The notes beneath the pieces were generated by a model that saw only the letters and a program-made list of their open reading frames with translations, made no database searches and was not told the DNA's origin. 64,000 bases of DNA from Methylomonas methanica MC09 (GTDB taxonomy: Bacteria; Pseudomonadota; Gammaproteobacteria; Methylococcales; Methylomonadaceae), in contig NC_015572.1 in the NCBI RefSeq assembly GCF_000214665.1, positions 1,612,001 to 1,676,000 of the forward strand. The letters run 5' to 3'. Shown piece after piece: positions 7,693 to 16,278 of the stretch (its first letter is position 1; every line of letters starts with the position of its first letter). The position numbers and the translations under genes are program-made.

Positions 7693-9867
7693 ATGGCCGG
7701 AAATTCCGTACGCACTCAGGCGGTTCAAAACATCACGAATCGCCGCCCCATGCCTCCCAAGGCGCCGCAGTCTCTGGCCAGCTTATGGGCGAGCGACGTG
7801 TTTACCTTGAGCAAGATGAAGGAATGCCTGCCGAAAGAGGTGTTTAAGTCCTTAAAGAAAACCATTGAGACCGGCGCGGAACTGGATGTTTCCATCGCCG
7901 ACGTGGTGGCGCTGGCTATGAAGGACTGGGCTCTATCCAAGGGCGCGCTCTATTACGCCCACGTTTTTTACCCCTTGACCAATGCAACGGCGGAAAAGCA
8001 CGACGGGTTTATTTCCGTACAGAGCGACGGCTCGGTCATCTCGGAATTTAGCGGTAAAGTGCTAGTGCAAGGCGAGCCGGACGGTTCGTCGTTTCCGAAC
8101 GGCGGAATTCGTTCCACCTTTGAAGCACGGGGTTATACCGCCTGGGATGTGACCAGTCCCGCCTATATTATGACTACCGACAATGGGGCGACGCTGTGTA
8201 TTCCCACGGTATTTATTTCCTGGACCGGCGAAGCGCTGGACAAAAAAACCCCGTTGCTACGCGCCAATGCCGCTATGAACAACGCCGCGCATCGGGTCTT
8301 GTCGTTACTCGGCCATACCGACATCGCGCCGGTAAACTCCAGCTGCGGGGCTGAGCAGGAATATTTTTTGGTCGATGCGAATTTCGTCAACAGTCGCCCG
8401 GATTTGTTATTGGCGGGGCGTACGTTGTTCGGCGCGTCGGCGGCAAAGGGCCAACAGTTTGACGATCATTATTTCGGTGCCATACCTGAGCGGGTGCAAG
8501 TCTATATGCAGGATGTGGAAGAGCAGCTTTATCGCTTGGGTATCCCGGCCAAGACCCGCCACAACGAAGTTGCACCCGGTCAATTCGAGATTGCACCGTT
8601 TTTCGAATCCGCCAACGTCGCCACCGATCATCAACAATTGTTAATGACGGTCTTAAAAAATACCGCCAAAAAACATGGCTTGGTTTGTCTGCTGCATGAA
8701 AAGCCATTTAAAGGCATTAACGGCTCCGGTAAGCATGTGAACTGGTCGGTGGGTAACGCAACCCAGGGCAACTTGCTCGATCCGGGGCATACGCCGCATT
8801 CAAATACCCAATTCCTGTTGTTCTGCGGCGCTGTGATTCGCGGCGTGCATAAATTCGGTCCGTTGCTGCGCGCAGCCATCGCCACGGCCAGCAACGATCA
8901 TCGATTGGGGGCGAATGAAGCCCCGCCGGCGATTATGTCCGTCTATTTAGGCTCGCAGCTGGACAATGTGTTCGAACAAATCAGCAATGGTGAAATCACC
9001 GGTTCCCTGAGTGCCGGCGTGATGAATTTAGGCATCGGCACGCTGCCGGTGTTTAGCAAGGATGCGGGCGACAGAAATCGTACCTCGCCGTTTGCCTTTA
9101 CCGGCAATCGCTTTGAATTTCGCGCGGTGGGTTCCAGTCAATCGGTTGCCGGCCCGCTGGTGACGATGAATACCATGCTGGCCGATTCCCTGAATTGGAT
9201 TGCCGATAGTATGGAAAGTGAGTTGGCTAAGGGTGATGATCTCGATACTGCAATCCTTAAAACATTGAAGACGCTAATTGACGAACACGGTGCCGTGGTG
9301 TTCGGCGGTAACGGTTATTCTGCCGAATGGCACAAAATGGCGGTGGAAGAACGCGGCTTACGTAATCTAAGGACTGCGGCCGACGCCTTGCCGGTATTAA
9401 AAGAACCCGATGTGCGGGAATTGTTCGAAAAGCTCGGGGTTTTATCACCCGTCGAGCTCGCCAGCCGCTTTGAAATCTACGCCGAGCAGTACATCCTGGC
9501 GATTGAGGTGGAAGCTAAATTGGTGGTCAGCATGGCGAAAACCGGGATTTATCCGGCCGCGGTGAAATATCTGTCGGATCTTTCCGCCACTTTAAGCAGC
9601 CTTAAAACCAATGGCGTTGAGCTGGGCAACGAGCGTCTGATTCTGATTGCCGGACTGTTAAGCTCAATGACCGCGGCTGCGGATACACTCAACGCAACGC
9701 TTGCTAAGCATGACTTTGCAACGATTGAAGAGCAGTTGCAATTCTGTGCAAATACCATCCGCCCACTGATGGATGACGTACGTCGGTTTGCCGACGGGCT
9801 TGAAGGAGAAATTGCCGACGAGTTATGGCCGTACCCGACTTATCAGGAAATGTTGTTTATTAAATAA
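7693..9867 (+). CDS. glnN: Glutamine synthetase type III
   Basis: ATP-dependent ligation of ammonia to glutamate; the large GSIII form, distinct from GSI (glnA). The 724 residues match the GSIII length. Signature segments include [27 protein letters not shown] and [13 protein letters not shown], with NGSGKHVN characteristic of the glutamine synthetase active site. I choose the ATG at 7693 ([12 protein letters not shown]), with AAAGGG upstream, over a start 125 codons earlier, because the sigma-54 promoter would otherwise lie inside the gene. The promoter and the NtrC-like site suggest induction under nitrogen limitation. No other nitrogen gene is adjacent. Confidence 0.93.
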   Translation: MAGNSVRTQAVQNITNRRPMPPKAPQSLASLWASDVFTLSKMKECLPKEVFKSLKKTIETGAELDVSIADVVALAMKDWALSKGALYYAHVFYPLTNATAEKHDGFISVQSDGSVISEFSGKVLVQGEPDGSSFPNGGIRSTFEARGYTAWDVTSPAYIMTTDNGATLCIPTVFISWTGEALDKKTPLLRANAAMNNAAHRVLSLLGHTDIAPVNSSCGAEQEYFLVDANFVNSRPDLLLAGRTLFGASAAKGQQFDDHYFGAIPERVQVYMQDVEEQLYRLGIPAKTRHNEVAPGQFEIAPFFESANVATDHQQLLMTVLKNTAKKHGLVCLLHEKPFKGINGSGKHVNWSVGNATQGNLLDPGHTPHSNTQFLLFCGAVIRGVHKFGPLLRAAIATASNDHRLGANEAPPAIMSVYLGSQLDNVFEQISNGEITGSLSAGVMNLGIGTLPVFSKDAGDRNRTSPFAFTGNRFEFRAVGSSQSVAGPLVTMNTMLADSLNWIADSMESELAKGDDLDTAILKTLKTLIDEHGAVVFGGNGYSAEWHKMAVEERGLRNLRTAADALPVLKEPDVRELFEKLGVLSPVELASRFEIYAEQYILAIEVEAKLVVSMAKTGIYPAAVKYLSDLSATLSSLKTNGVELGNERLILIAGLLSSMTAAADTLNATLAKHDFATIEEQLQFCANTIRPLMDDVRRFADGLEGEIADELWPYPTYQEMLFIK

Positions 9868-9906
9868 CCGTCAATTCTGATTAAGGAAGTAACGAAGCAG
9901 TTGCCG

Positions 9907-9922
9907 AAGCAGGGGTGGGTTT
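9907..9922. repeat. 16-bp direct repeat, copy 1
   Basis: AAGCAGGGGTGGGTTT occurs here and again at 11198-11213. The two copies flank the potassium channel gene and a small coding remnant. The function is unknown. Confidence 0.5.
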
Positions 9923-10026
9923 TGGATTTTTATCCCGCTTCCCGCAAAACCGGTCTCACGATTAAATTGGACGTTGATTGAAGACGCTGCACGGTTTCAA
10001 ATTGTATTGACCAATAATGAGGCTAT

Positions 10027-10044
10027 CCCCGAGTTTACTCGGGG
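10027..10044. terminator. Perfect hairpin between glnN and the K+ channel gene
   Basis: CCCCGAG and CTCGGGG form a 7-bp stem with loop TTTA. It lacks a U tract. It may end glnN transcription weakly or fold in the leader of the channel mRNA, about 30 bases before its start codon. Confidence 0.4.
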
Positions 10045-10073
10045 AATTTACTGATTATGCCAGGTTTTATAGT

Positions 10074-10922
10074 ATGAAATTTAAGCACACCGAGCAAAAT
10101 ATCAGCAGTAATTCACTGCGGAAGTGGTTGAATACTTTACTGTTTGATTTGCAGTCGCCACTAGGGCGCAGTGCCAATTTATTTACCATGCTGGTGATTA
10201 TCGCCAGCGTGCTGTTGGCGATGGTGGGGACTGTCTATACGGTTTCCGACCAGATCAAGTCTTATATTCGCATTGTTGAAGTGGGGGTAACGCTATTCTT
10301 TTGCCTTGAATATTTTTGTCGGATTTATGCCGGCCGCTGGCCATGGGCTTATATTTTTAGTATTTACGGCATCATAGACTTACTATCCTGGTTACCGCTG
10401 ATATTGTTTGGCGACACCTATCTGGCCTTACGGCTGTTAAGGGTTTTGCGGCTGCTGAAATTACTGCGCTACCTAAAAGCCATGCGGGTGTTTTTCGCTT
10501 CGATGCTGGATATTTTCGACACCATTGTCGTGGTGCTGTCCACCATTTGCATCATAGTGCTGGTATCCGGTAATTTTATCCATTATCTGGAGCCCGAAAC
10601 CTTTCCGAATGCGTTTTTGGGGTGTTGGTGGAGTTTGGTTACCATGACCACCGTCGGTTATGGCGACATGGTACCGCAAACCCTGACCGGCAAAGCCGCG
10701 GCCGCTATTTTGATGTTGATGGGCGTTACCTTGTTCGCACTGCTGACGGGAAGTATCACGGTCAAATTGAATGAATTCATCCAAACCAAAAAAGCCTGCA
10801 AGTTCTGTCAGCGCATGGTGCCATTGGACGGCGATTTTTGTCCCTATTGCGGTGGTTTTCAATATACCGACACGATTAGGAGCGCCGCTGTAAAACAATC
10901 GAAAAGCTCGCTTGATCTATAG
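10074..10922 (+). CDS. Voltage-gated-type potassium channel with C-terminal zinc ribbon
   Basis: Six-helix ion-transport protein of the inner membrane. The fourth helix has regularly spaced arginines and lysines (LRLLRVLRLLKLLRYLK), the mark of a voltage sensor. The pore loop carries the K+ selectivity filter TTVGYGD. After the last helix (LMLMGVTLFALLTGSITV) comes a cytoplasmic tail with two Cys pairs, CKFC and CPYC, spaced as a zinc ribbon. I chose ATG 10074 (MKFKHTEQ) over an in-frame ATG 19 codons upstream, which would put the hairpin at 10027-10044 inside the gene. Neither start has a strong ribosome binding site. The product is 282 residues. What gates it is unknown. Confidence 0.88.
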   Translation: MKFKHTEQNISSNSLRKWLNTLLFDLQSPLGRSANLFTMLVIIASVLLAMVGTVYTVSDQIKSYIRIVEVGVTLFFCLEYFCRIYAGRWPWAYIFSIYGIIDLLSWLPLILFGDTYLALRLLRVLRLLKLLRYLKAMRVFFASMLDIFDTIVVVLSTICIIVLVSGNFIHYLEPETFPNAFLGCWWSLVTMTTVGYGDMVPQTLTGKAAAAILMLMGVTLFALLTGSITVKLNEFIQTKKACKFCQRMVPLDGDFCPYCGGFQYTDTIRSAAVKQSKSSLDL

Positions 10923-11000
10923 AGACGGTTACTATTCCGACTCAGCCTTTCTTAGGCTATTTCAAATCTAAGGCCAAGTTTTCACGTTCTCTTCCCACAA

Positions 11001-11192
11001 TTAACAATGCGCGGCGTTTACTTCGGTGATCATCTCGTCGATCAGGCGATTGCACTTCGGAGTTGAATCCAGCATTTTCGACAACCCGGCCTCCAACAAA
11101 CGGGCGAAGGCGTTATTTATTGCTGGCGTGTTGGCTGTCCTTGGCGACACCAACCCGCTACCTTTGGGAGCTCGAATACTTGTACGACCGTT
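11001..11192 (-). pseudogene. Possible gene remnant (63-codon open frame)
   Basis: A minus-strand frame of 63 codons ends in a normal stop and has protein-like composition, with helical segments such as NNAFARLLEAGLSKML and CNRLIDEMITEVNAAHC. It has no ATG at its beginning and a stop codon just upstream, as if only the C-terminal end of a gene survives. I do not recognise the family. It could also be chance. Confidence 0.3.
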
Positions 11193-11197
11193 TTAAA

Positions 11198-11213
11198 AAG
11201 CAGGGGTGGGTTT
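11198..11213. repeat. 16-bp direct repeat, copy 2
   Basis: Second copy of AAGCAGGGGTGGGTTT (first at 9907-9922). Here it overlaps the left arm of a longer inverted repeat at 11201-11239. Confidence 0.5.
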
Positions 11214-11239
11214 CGTGATAATTACGGAACCCAACCCTG
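11201..11239. repeat. Intergenic palindromic element
   Basis: Arms of 16 bases (11201-11216 and 11224-11239) pair at 14 positions around a 7-base loop. Such GGGT-rich palindromes resemble dispersed intergenic elements of many proteobacteria. The rest of the gap from 10923 to 11383 shows only the coding remnant at 11001-11192. Confidence 0.5.
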
Positions 11240-11383
11240 GTGTATCGTTGTCTACTCAATGCAACTTTCGCGTTTCATACTATTGGAAGCGTTTAAAAGG
11301 CAGAGCGATAGAGGGATGGTCAGTCCTTTAAGCGCTTTGCCTTATTTCTGTGCGCTGTTGATTGCAACTGACAGTTGCCGAGA

Positions 11384-11875
11384 TTAGAGAGTATCTTCTA
11401 TGTGCTCAATAGCCTGATTCAAATGCTCGGACACTTTGTCTTTATGTCCAGCGTTATTGTGTGTTTCGGCCTCCTTGAGATGTTTAACTACCTCTGACAT
11501 ATGTTTATGCGCCTCGGCATGGGCTTTTTCTGCTGTTTCAGCGCTGTTAAGTGTTTGTTGCGAATAGACTCCGGTCAACGTATGTTCCATATCGTTATGT
11601 TTGACTGTCTCTTTAAGATGTTTGATCGCTTCGGTAGTATGGGCATGCGAATCGGCATGCATTTTTTCGCTCTCGGCGGCGTGTTTGATTGCTTCCGTTA
11701 AATGTTTTTTTACATCGTTTTTGTGGCCTAATTGGTTATGTGTCTGGGCATTGACGATGTGCTCCAATGCCATGACAGAATGCGGTGCGTTTGCGTAAGC
11801 AGTGCTCATGCCCAACAAGCCGATAATACCGGCATAAATAAAAGCTAAGCTAACTCTACTGATTATATTCATCAT
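11384..11875 (-). CDS. SmbP-like histidine-rich periplasmic metal-binding protein
   Basis: Resembles the small metal-binding protein SmbP of Nitrosomonas, a periplasmic helical protein that binds copper and other divalent metals. A signal peptide of about 25 residues ends at AYANA. The mature part is built of repeats of the type EAIKHxxE and HLKExxxH (HLTEAIKHAAES, HTTEAIKHLKET, HMSEVVKHLKEA, HLNQAIEHIEDTL) with many His and no Cys. I start at the ATG at 11875 with GGGG five bases upstream; an upstream TTG is less likely. It lies 55 bp behind the MerR gene on the same strand, so probably is in its operon. Confidence 0.75.
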   Translation of the reverse strand: MMNIISRVSLAFIYAGIIGLLGMSTAYANAPHSVMALEHIVNAQTHNQLGHKNDVKKHLTEAIKHAAESEKMHADSHAHTTEAIKHLKETVKHNDMEHTLTGVYSQQTLNSAETAEKAHAEAHKHMSEVVKHLKEAETHNNAGHKDKVSEHLNQAIEHIEDTL

Positions 11876-11930
11876 TAAATCCCCAATCGATATCAAGCCA
11901 AAGGCTTGCTCTATTTAAAATATAGTTGGT

Positions 11931-12398
11931 TCAAATGCTTTTAATCATTTTGGTTTCATCAGATGCCTCGATTTCATCCAGACTTTGATGAAGGTCCAAG
12001 GATTCAATCAAGTGACAAATGCTATCGCCATTCGGTACACCGTCCGGCATTTTTTCCCAACTTGTGAGTGCATTTTCCATGCGGGTTTGCATCTCCATTA
12101 ATTGTTCCAAATGCGCCCGATTTTCCTTGATACGCCGGCTGATCAGCTCGCGAACCAACGGACAAGGCGACTTCCCTTTTTGGCTTTCAGCTAAAATGTG
12201 CTTGATTTCTTTCAAACTGTAGCCAAGACTCTTTGCCTTTCTAATGAAATCCAAGCGTTTAGAGTCGCTGACACGGTACTTGTAATAGCCGTTTACCGGA
12301 TCGCGGTCTGGTCTGAGCAAACCGATCCGCGTGTAATGGCGAACCGTATCCGCGGGTACTTTACATAGTTTTGCCAGCTGATTGACTTGATACAACAC
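11931..12398 (-). CDS. MerR-family metal-responsive transcriptional regulator
   Basis: N-terminal MerR winged-helix DNA-binding domain (YQVNQLAKLCKVPADTVRHY, then YYKYRVSDSKRLDFIRKAKSLGYSL), a dimerisation helix, and a C-terminal sensor end. Cys79, at the start of the dimerisation helix, sits where metal-sensing members keep a ligand; Cys128-His129 in SICHLIES would be the others. Which metal it senses cannot be read from this. The start is GTG with AAGGAG eight bases upstream. Its own promoter has the 19-bp spacer typical of MerR control, so it is probably autoregulated together with the SmbP-like gene. Confidence 0.85.
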   Translation of the reverse strand: MLYQVNQLAKLCKVPADTVRHYTRIGLLRPDRDPVNGYYKYRVSDSKRLDFIRKAKSLGYSLKEIKHILAESQKGKSPCPLVRELISRRIKENRAHLEQLMEMQTRMENALTSWEKMPDGVPNGDSICHLIESLDLHQSLDEIEASDETKMIKSI

Positions 12399-12419
12399 GT
12401 TAGCATCTCCTTGGACCTT

Positions 12420-12450
12420 ATTAGAAACCTATGTGTCGCTCACAGGTCAA
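12420..12450 (-). promoter_or_regulatory. MerR-type promoter with 19-bp spacer and operator dyad
   Basis: On the minus strand the -35 box TTGACC (12445-12450) and the -10 box TCTAAT (12420-12425) are separated by 19 bases, too long for normal sigma-70 use and diagnostic of MerR-type activation by DNA untwisting. The spacer holds an imperfect dyad with ACCT at 12427-12430 and AGGT at 12444-12447. Confidence 0.75.
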
Positions 12451-12716
12451 GTGTGCAATGTTAAATTTCAATGCAAGTTAAGATAACGACCGTAATCCGG
12501 CAAACTGATTCCGCTAAAGTGGGAAGCGATTTTCAATATTTGCCATTAGTCAGGGTTGGATTTAAACGGGAAGCCAGGATAAATTCAATAGGATAGTGTA
12601 TGCCTGCTGGGAAACGTAAACACGCTACTGTAAAAAATGAAAAAATTTAGGCGCTGTTTGACACAGGCTGGCTAAAGTGTAAGAGAGAAGGCTTTTTTGT
12701 TTAGTCCCCGATCCAT
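12451..12716. other. Non-coding gap upstream of merR
   Basis: I see no gene, RNA or clear regulatory structure in these 266 bases; they separate the merR promoter from the stop of the glutathione peroxidase gene. Confidence 0.5.
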
Positions 12717-13196
12717 TTATAAATAGCGCTGTATATCCTTACGTATCGATTCCGGTGTGGTCATGGACGGATAGCGTTTGATGACTTTGCCGTCGCGTCC
12801 GACCAGAAATTTGGTGAAATTCCATTTGATGGCTTTAGTGCCCAGCACGCCGGGCGCGGCGGATTTTAGATACTGAAATAAAGGATGGGCATTTTGGCCG
12901 TTGACGTCTATTTTTTCGAACAACGGAAAGCTGACGCCGAAGTTGGTGGCGCAAAAGTCCGAGATTTCCGCGCTGTCGCCGGGTTCCTGTTGGCCGAATT
13001 GATTGCAGGGAAAGCCCAGCACCGAAAACCCCTGGTCCTTGAATGCTTGATACAAACTTTCCAAGCCTTGGTACTGCGGCGTAAACCCGCAGCGGCTGGC
13101 GGTGTTGACGATCAGCAATAATTGACCCTTGAAGCTCTCCAGGGAAACGCTTTCGCCATCGATACGCGTGGCTTGGAAAGAGTATACGGTGTTCAT
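12717..13196 (-). CDS. Glutathione peroxidase family protein
   Basis: Thiol peroxidase that reduces hydroperoxides using glutathione or thioredoxin. Family motifs are all present: NTASRCGFTPQYQGLE with the catalytic Cys in place of selenocysteine, GFPCNQFGQQEPG, and WNFTKFLV with the active-site Trp and Asn. At 159 residues it has the usual length of the bacterial BtuE-like form and no signal peptide. It starts 8 bp after the stop of the upstream membrane protein gene, so the two are probably co-transcribed. Confidence 0.93.
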   Translation of the reverse strand: MNTVYSFQATRIDGESVSLESFKGQLLLIVNTASRCGFTPQYQGLESLYQAFKDQGFSVLGFPCNQFGQQEPGDSAEISDFCATNFGVSFPLFEKIDVNGQNAHPLFQYLKSAAPGVLGTKAIKWNFTKFLVGRDGKVIKRYPSMTTPESIRKDIQRYL

Positions 13197-13204
13197 ATCA
13201 GGCC

Positions 13205-13918
13205 TTAAGCGGTTTGCGCTTCATCGATCGAGATTGTGAAAAAGTTCTTGAAGTAAGGCATGAAGCTGGCGGTGATGGGGATGGAGTAAAAACAATAAAT
13301 CGCCGCTGCTTCGCCGGTGGATACGCCCAGCAGCCATTGCGGCACGAACAGGGTCATCAAGGCCATAAAGCAATGGTAAGAGGAAATTCTATGGTTGTTT
13401 TTCCACAGAAAGCCGCTCAAGGCCAATGCGAACAGCGAACCGTGCGTGACCAGGGTGCCGAAGGCCGCAGGTATGGCGTAGCCGATGTGATAGATGCCCA
13501 TGTATAAACAGGCTACCATGTTGCCAATGAAGTTGGGTTGCAGGCCGAACAATTGCCATTCCCTAGGCAGAAAGGTGCAAACCAGAAAAAACGAACTCAT
13601 GCCGATGCCCAGCAGGGTGGCTTTTTTAAGGGCATATTTATCGCTGGAATAGGTAGCCAGGGCCGGCATGATGGCAAAGGCCTGCAGGGCGATATGGTAA
13701 GTGGAGAGTTCGCTGAGGAATAAATTGGTGCCATAGCCGCACTGGTCGGCCACCGGGTAGGCAAAATATTGAATCAGTTCCATCAACGAAAAATGAAAAA
13801 TTGCGTAGGCGCGCGCGACGCGCACCCAGAATTCTTCGTCTTTATCCATAAAGGTGATACTGGAAGCGGCAAAGCCGATGATACCGAGTCCTAAGGACAT
13901 ATTTGCACTAAAACACAT
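13205..13918 (-). CDS. Uncharacterised multi-pass membrane protein
   Basis: A 237-residue protein I do not recognise. It opens MCFSANMSLGLGIIGF and has about seven hydrophobic stretches, among them LGLGIIGFAASSITF, LLGIGMSSFFLVCTFL and GSLFALALSGFL, divided by short loops. Conserved-looking polar residues sit inside or next to helices (MELIQYFAYP, YMGIYHIGYAIPA). It lies 8 bp upstream of the glutathione peroxidase gene, which suggests a shared role in oxidative or redox stress, but this is only a guess from position. Confidence 0.7.
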   Translation of the reverse strand: MCFSANMSLGLGIIGFAASSITFMDKDEEFWVRVARAYAIFHFSLMELIQYFAYPVADQCGYGTNLFLSELSTYHIALQAFAIMPALATYSSDKYALKKATLLGIGMSSFFLVCTFLPREWQLFGLQPNFIGNMVACLYMGIYHIGYAIPAAFGTLVTHGSLFALALSGFLWKNNHRISSYHCFMALMTLFVPQWLLGVSTGEAAAIYCFYSIPITASFMPYFKNFFTISIDEAQTA

Positions 13919-13994
13919 AGGTTATCCGTAAGGCTGATGGCAACACGATCATAAACTCCCGATGTGACCGTGCCGCCGAGTTGAACGAAATGTC

Positions 13995-14012
13995 AAAAAA
14001 CCGCGAAGCGGT
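13995..14012 (-). terminator. Intrinsic terminator after the TlpA-like gene
   Basis: On the minus strand ACCGC, a 3-base loop TTC, and GCGGT are followed by six T. The hairpin is small but has the full stem plus U-tract form. It separates the TlpA-like gene from the membrane protein and peroxidase operon. Confidence 0.65.
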
Positions 14013-14104
14013 GAGCAATAACGGTTTTTTGGAACCGGGATTCTAACAAACAATCCGCGCACCCGGCATAAAACGCACAATTCAGTGTGGATTTTTGCGG
14101 TTTT

Positions 14105-14596
14105 TTACAATTGATTCAAGCGTTGCCGTATGTCCTGCAATTCGAATGCGCCGGTGTTTTGCAGGACGATGCGGCCGGTTCTGTCGATCAGAAACGTGGT
14201 GGGTGTCAGCTGCACATTACCAAAACCTTGCGCCAGCGAGCCGCTAGGGTCCAAGGCGACGGCATAAGGCAGCTGTTTGGCTTTCGCCATGGCCATTACG
14301 CGGTTGGGCGGGTCGTAATACATGGCGACGGCGATGATGGTCAAGCCCGCGTTGCTGTATTGCCGGTGCAGTTCGACCAGATGCGGGATTTCTTCGATAC
14401 AGCCCGGACAGTCCGTGGCCCAGAATGTCACCAATACCAGTTTGCCTTTTAAGTCGGCCAGATCGATGCGTTCGCCTTTGATGGTTTTAAAACTTAGCTG
14501 CGGCGCCTGGCGCACGGTTGGGTTTTGCCAAAACCAGATGCCGGCCGCCGGTAAACAGATCAAGGCCAAAATGCCGATGCTTCGATTGAGAGTCAT
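14105..14596 (-). CDS. TlpA/ResA-like thioredoxin-fold protein
   Basis: Membrane-tethered or secreted thiol-disulfide oxidoreductase. Residues 5-22 form one hydrophobic segment (SIGILALICLPAAGIWFW) that anchors the protein or acts as a signal peptide. The thioredoxin fold follows with FWATDCPGCIEEIPHL; CPGC is the redox pair. The cis-Pro region reads LTPTTFLIDRTGRIV. Members of this family reduce disulfides in the periplasm, for example in cytochrome c maturation; the substrate here is unknown. It is divergent from serA. Confidence 0.85.
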   Translation of the reverse strand: MTLNRSIGILALICLPAAGIWFWQNPTVRQAPQLSFKTIKGERIDLADLKGKLVLVTFWATDCPGCIEEIPHLVELHRQYSNAGLTIIAVAMYYDPPNRVMAMAKAKQLPYAVALDPSGSLAQGFGNVQLTPTTFLIDRTGRIVLQNTGAFELQDIRQRLNQL

Positions 14597-14694
14597 GATT
14601 GTTGCAGAGTGGCTGGAATCTTGTGATGTGATTACGGTGCTAATCGTAAAGCTGTTAAAATGCGCATCTTATCCAATAATCTTAAATCGTGACG

Positions 14695-16278
14695 ATGAAA
14701 AAGATACTGATCTCCGACAAGCTGGCGGACGATGGCATTAATTTTTTGAATGAACAGGCAGGCATTCAAATCCATATTCAGACCGGATTAAGCGAAGCCG
14801 AGTTATGCGAAATCATACCCGAGTACGATGCCTTGTTGATTCGCAGCGATACTCAGGTAACCGCCAATGTTTTGAAAGCGGCGAAAAAATTAAAGGTGGT
14901 CGGCCGGGCCGGCATTGGGGTTGATAATGTCGATTTGGCCGTAGCGATGGAGCAGGGCATCATTGTCATGAATACCCCGGATGCCAATGCCACCACCACC
15001 GCCGAGCTGGCGATTGCCCATATGTTTTCCTTGAGCCGGAATCTGCCGATTGCCAATCAATCGGTGCGGGACGGCAAATGGGAACGCTCCAAACTGGTTG
15101 GTGCGGAAATCAGTCATAAAACCCTGGCGATTTTGGGCTTCGGCACCATAGGCCGCATCGTCGCGCAACGCGGTAACGGTTTGGGCATGCGGGTGATCGC
15201 TTACGATCCTTTTGTGGCGCCGGAGATATTCGAAAAATGCGGCGCGGAAATGGTCGATCTGGATACCTTGGTGAAACACGCCGATTACCTGACGCTGCAT
15301 TGTCCGTTACTGGAAAAAACCCGTAATGTCATCGGCCGCGAACAATTCGCCATGATGAAAAAAACCGCCCGCCTGATCAACTGCGCCCGCGGCGGTTTGG
15401 TGGATGAGGCGGCCTTATACGATGCCTTGAAAGAAGGCCGGATTGCCGGAGCGGCGCTGGACGTTTACGAACAGGAGCCCCCCAGGGATTCGCCGTTACT
15501 GAGTCTGGATAATGTGGTATTTACGCCGCATCTGGGCGCGTCGACCAAAGAAGCGCAAGTGGCGGTGAGTGTGGAAATCGCCCGGCAGGTGGTGAAATAT
15601 CTGCAAACCGGCGAAGCCATCAACGCCCTGAATTTGCCGCGTTTGTCGGCGGAAGAATTGAAGCAGGCGCAACCGTTTATGAATCTTGCGCATATTTTGG
15701 GCAAGGTATTGCTGGGCTTAATCGATCAGCCGATTCAAAAGCTGGAAGTAGCGGTGTTCGGTAAGGCCGCGCTGGGTAAGATCCGGCCAATTTCCGCCGA
15801 AGCCATGGTGGGTTTGCTGGCGGGGCAGTTCGATACGCCGGTCAACCGGGTGAATGTGGAAAATATCGCCAAACGCCAGGGTATTGCGCTGGTGGAATCG
15901 CAAACCGAAGAGGCCGAAGGGTATCAGTCGTTGATTAAGATTACCGGGCATTGCGTGGATAAAAGCGTGTCCCTGGCCGGTACCTTGCTGGGCGACCATC
16001 ACCCGCGCTTGGTCAGCATCAATCACTTTGAAATCGAAGTGGTGCCGGAAGGCGCGCTGGTAGTGACCCGCCATGACGATAAGCCGGGGGTGATTGCGGC
16101 GATCAGCTCGATTTTAGGCGTGTCCAATATTAACATCACCCGTATGCAGGTCAGCGTGGCGGATGAAAATCAGTTGTCCATGATGGTGATCAGTGTTTCC
16201 GATCCCTTGAGCGAGCAAGTGTTGAAAGCCGTCTGCGATGTGCCCGCCGTTCAATCAGCCAGGCAGATTGTGTTATGA
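14695..16278 (+). CDS. serA: D-3-phosphoglycerate dehydrogenase
   Basis: First step of serine synthesis: oxidation of 3-phosphoglycerate to 3-phosphohydroxypyruvate with NAD. This is the long form (527 residues, as in Bacillus) rather than the 410-residue E. coli form. It has the catalytic/NAD domain to about residue 315 (GFGTIGRIVAQR nucleotide-binding loop; CARGGLVDEAAL; HLGASTKEAQ), then an intervening domain and a C-terminal ACT domain (TRHDDKPGVIAAISSILG), the usual site of serine feedback. I start at the ATG of MKKILISDKL; a GTG two codons upstream is also open. It overlaps serB by ATGA. Confidence 0.96.
   Translation: MKKILISDKLADDGINFLNEQAGIQIHIQTGLSEAELCEIIPEYDALLIRSDTQVTANVLKAAKKLKVVGRAGIGVDNVDLAVAMEQGIIVMNTPDANATTTAELAIAHMFSLSRNLPIANQSVRDGKWERSKLVGAEISHKTLAILGFGTIGRIVAQRGNGLGMRVIAYDPFVAPEIFEKCGAEMVDLDTLVKHADYLTLHCPLLEKTRNVIGREQFAMMKKTARLINCARGGLVDEAALYDALKEGRIAGAALDVYEQEPPRDSPLLSLDNVVFTPHLGASTKEAQVAVSVEIARQVVKYLQTGEAINALNLPRLSAEELKQAQPFMNLAHILGKVLLGLIDQPIQKLEVAVFGKAALGKIRPISAEAMVGLLAGQFDTPVNRVNVENIAKRQGIALVESQTEEAEGYQSLIKITGHCVDKSVSLAGTLLGDHHPRLVSINHFEIEVVPEGALVVTRHDDKPGVIAAISSILGVSNINITRMQVSVADENQLSMMVISVSDPLSEQVLKAVCDVPAVQSARQIVL

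Noticed and set aside
10017..10073. Upstream start of the potassium channel gene
   Set aside because: The added 19 residues would be coded partly by a perfect hairpin and have no ribosome binding site; the second ATG is preferred, though not proven.
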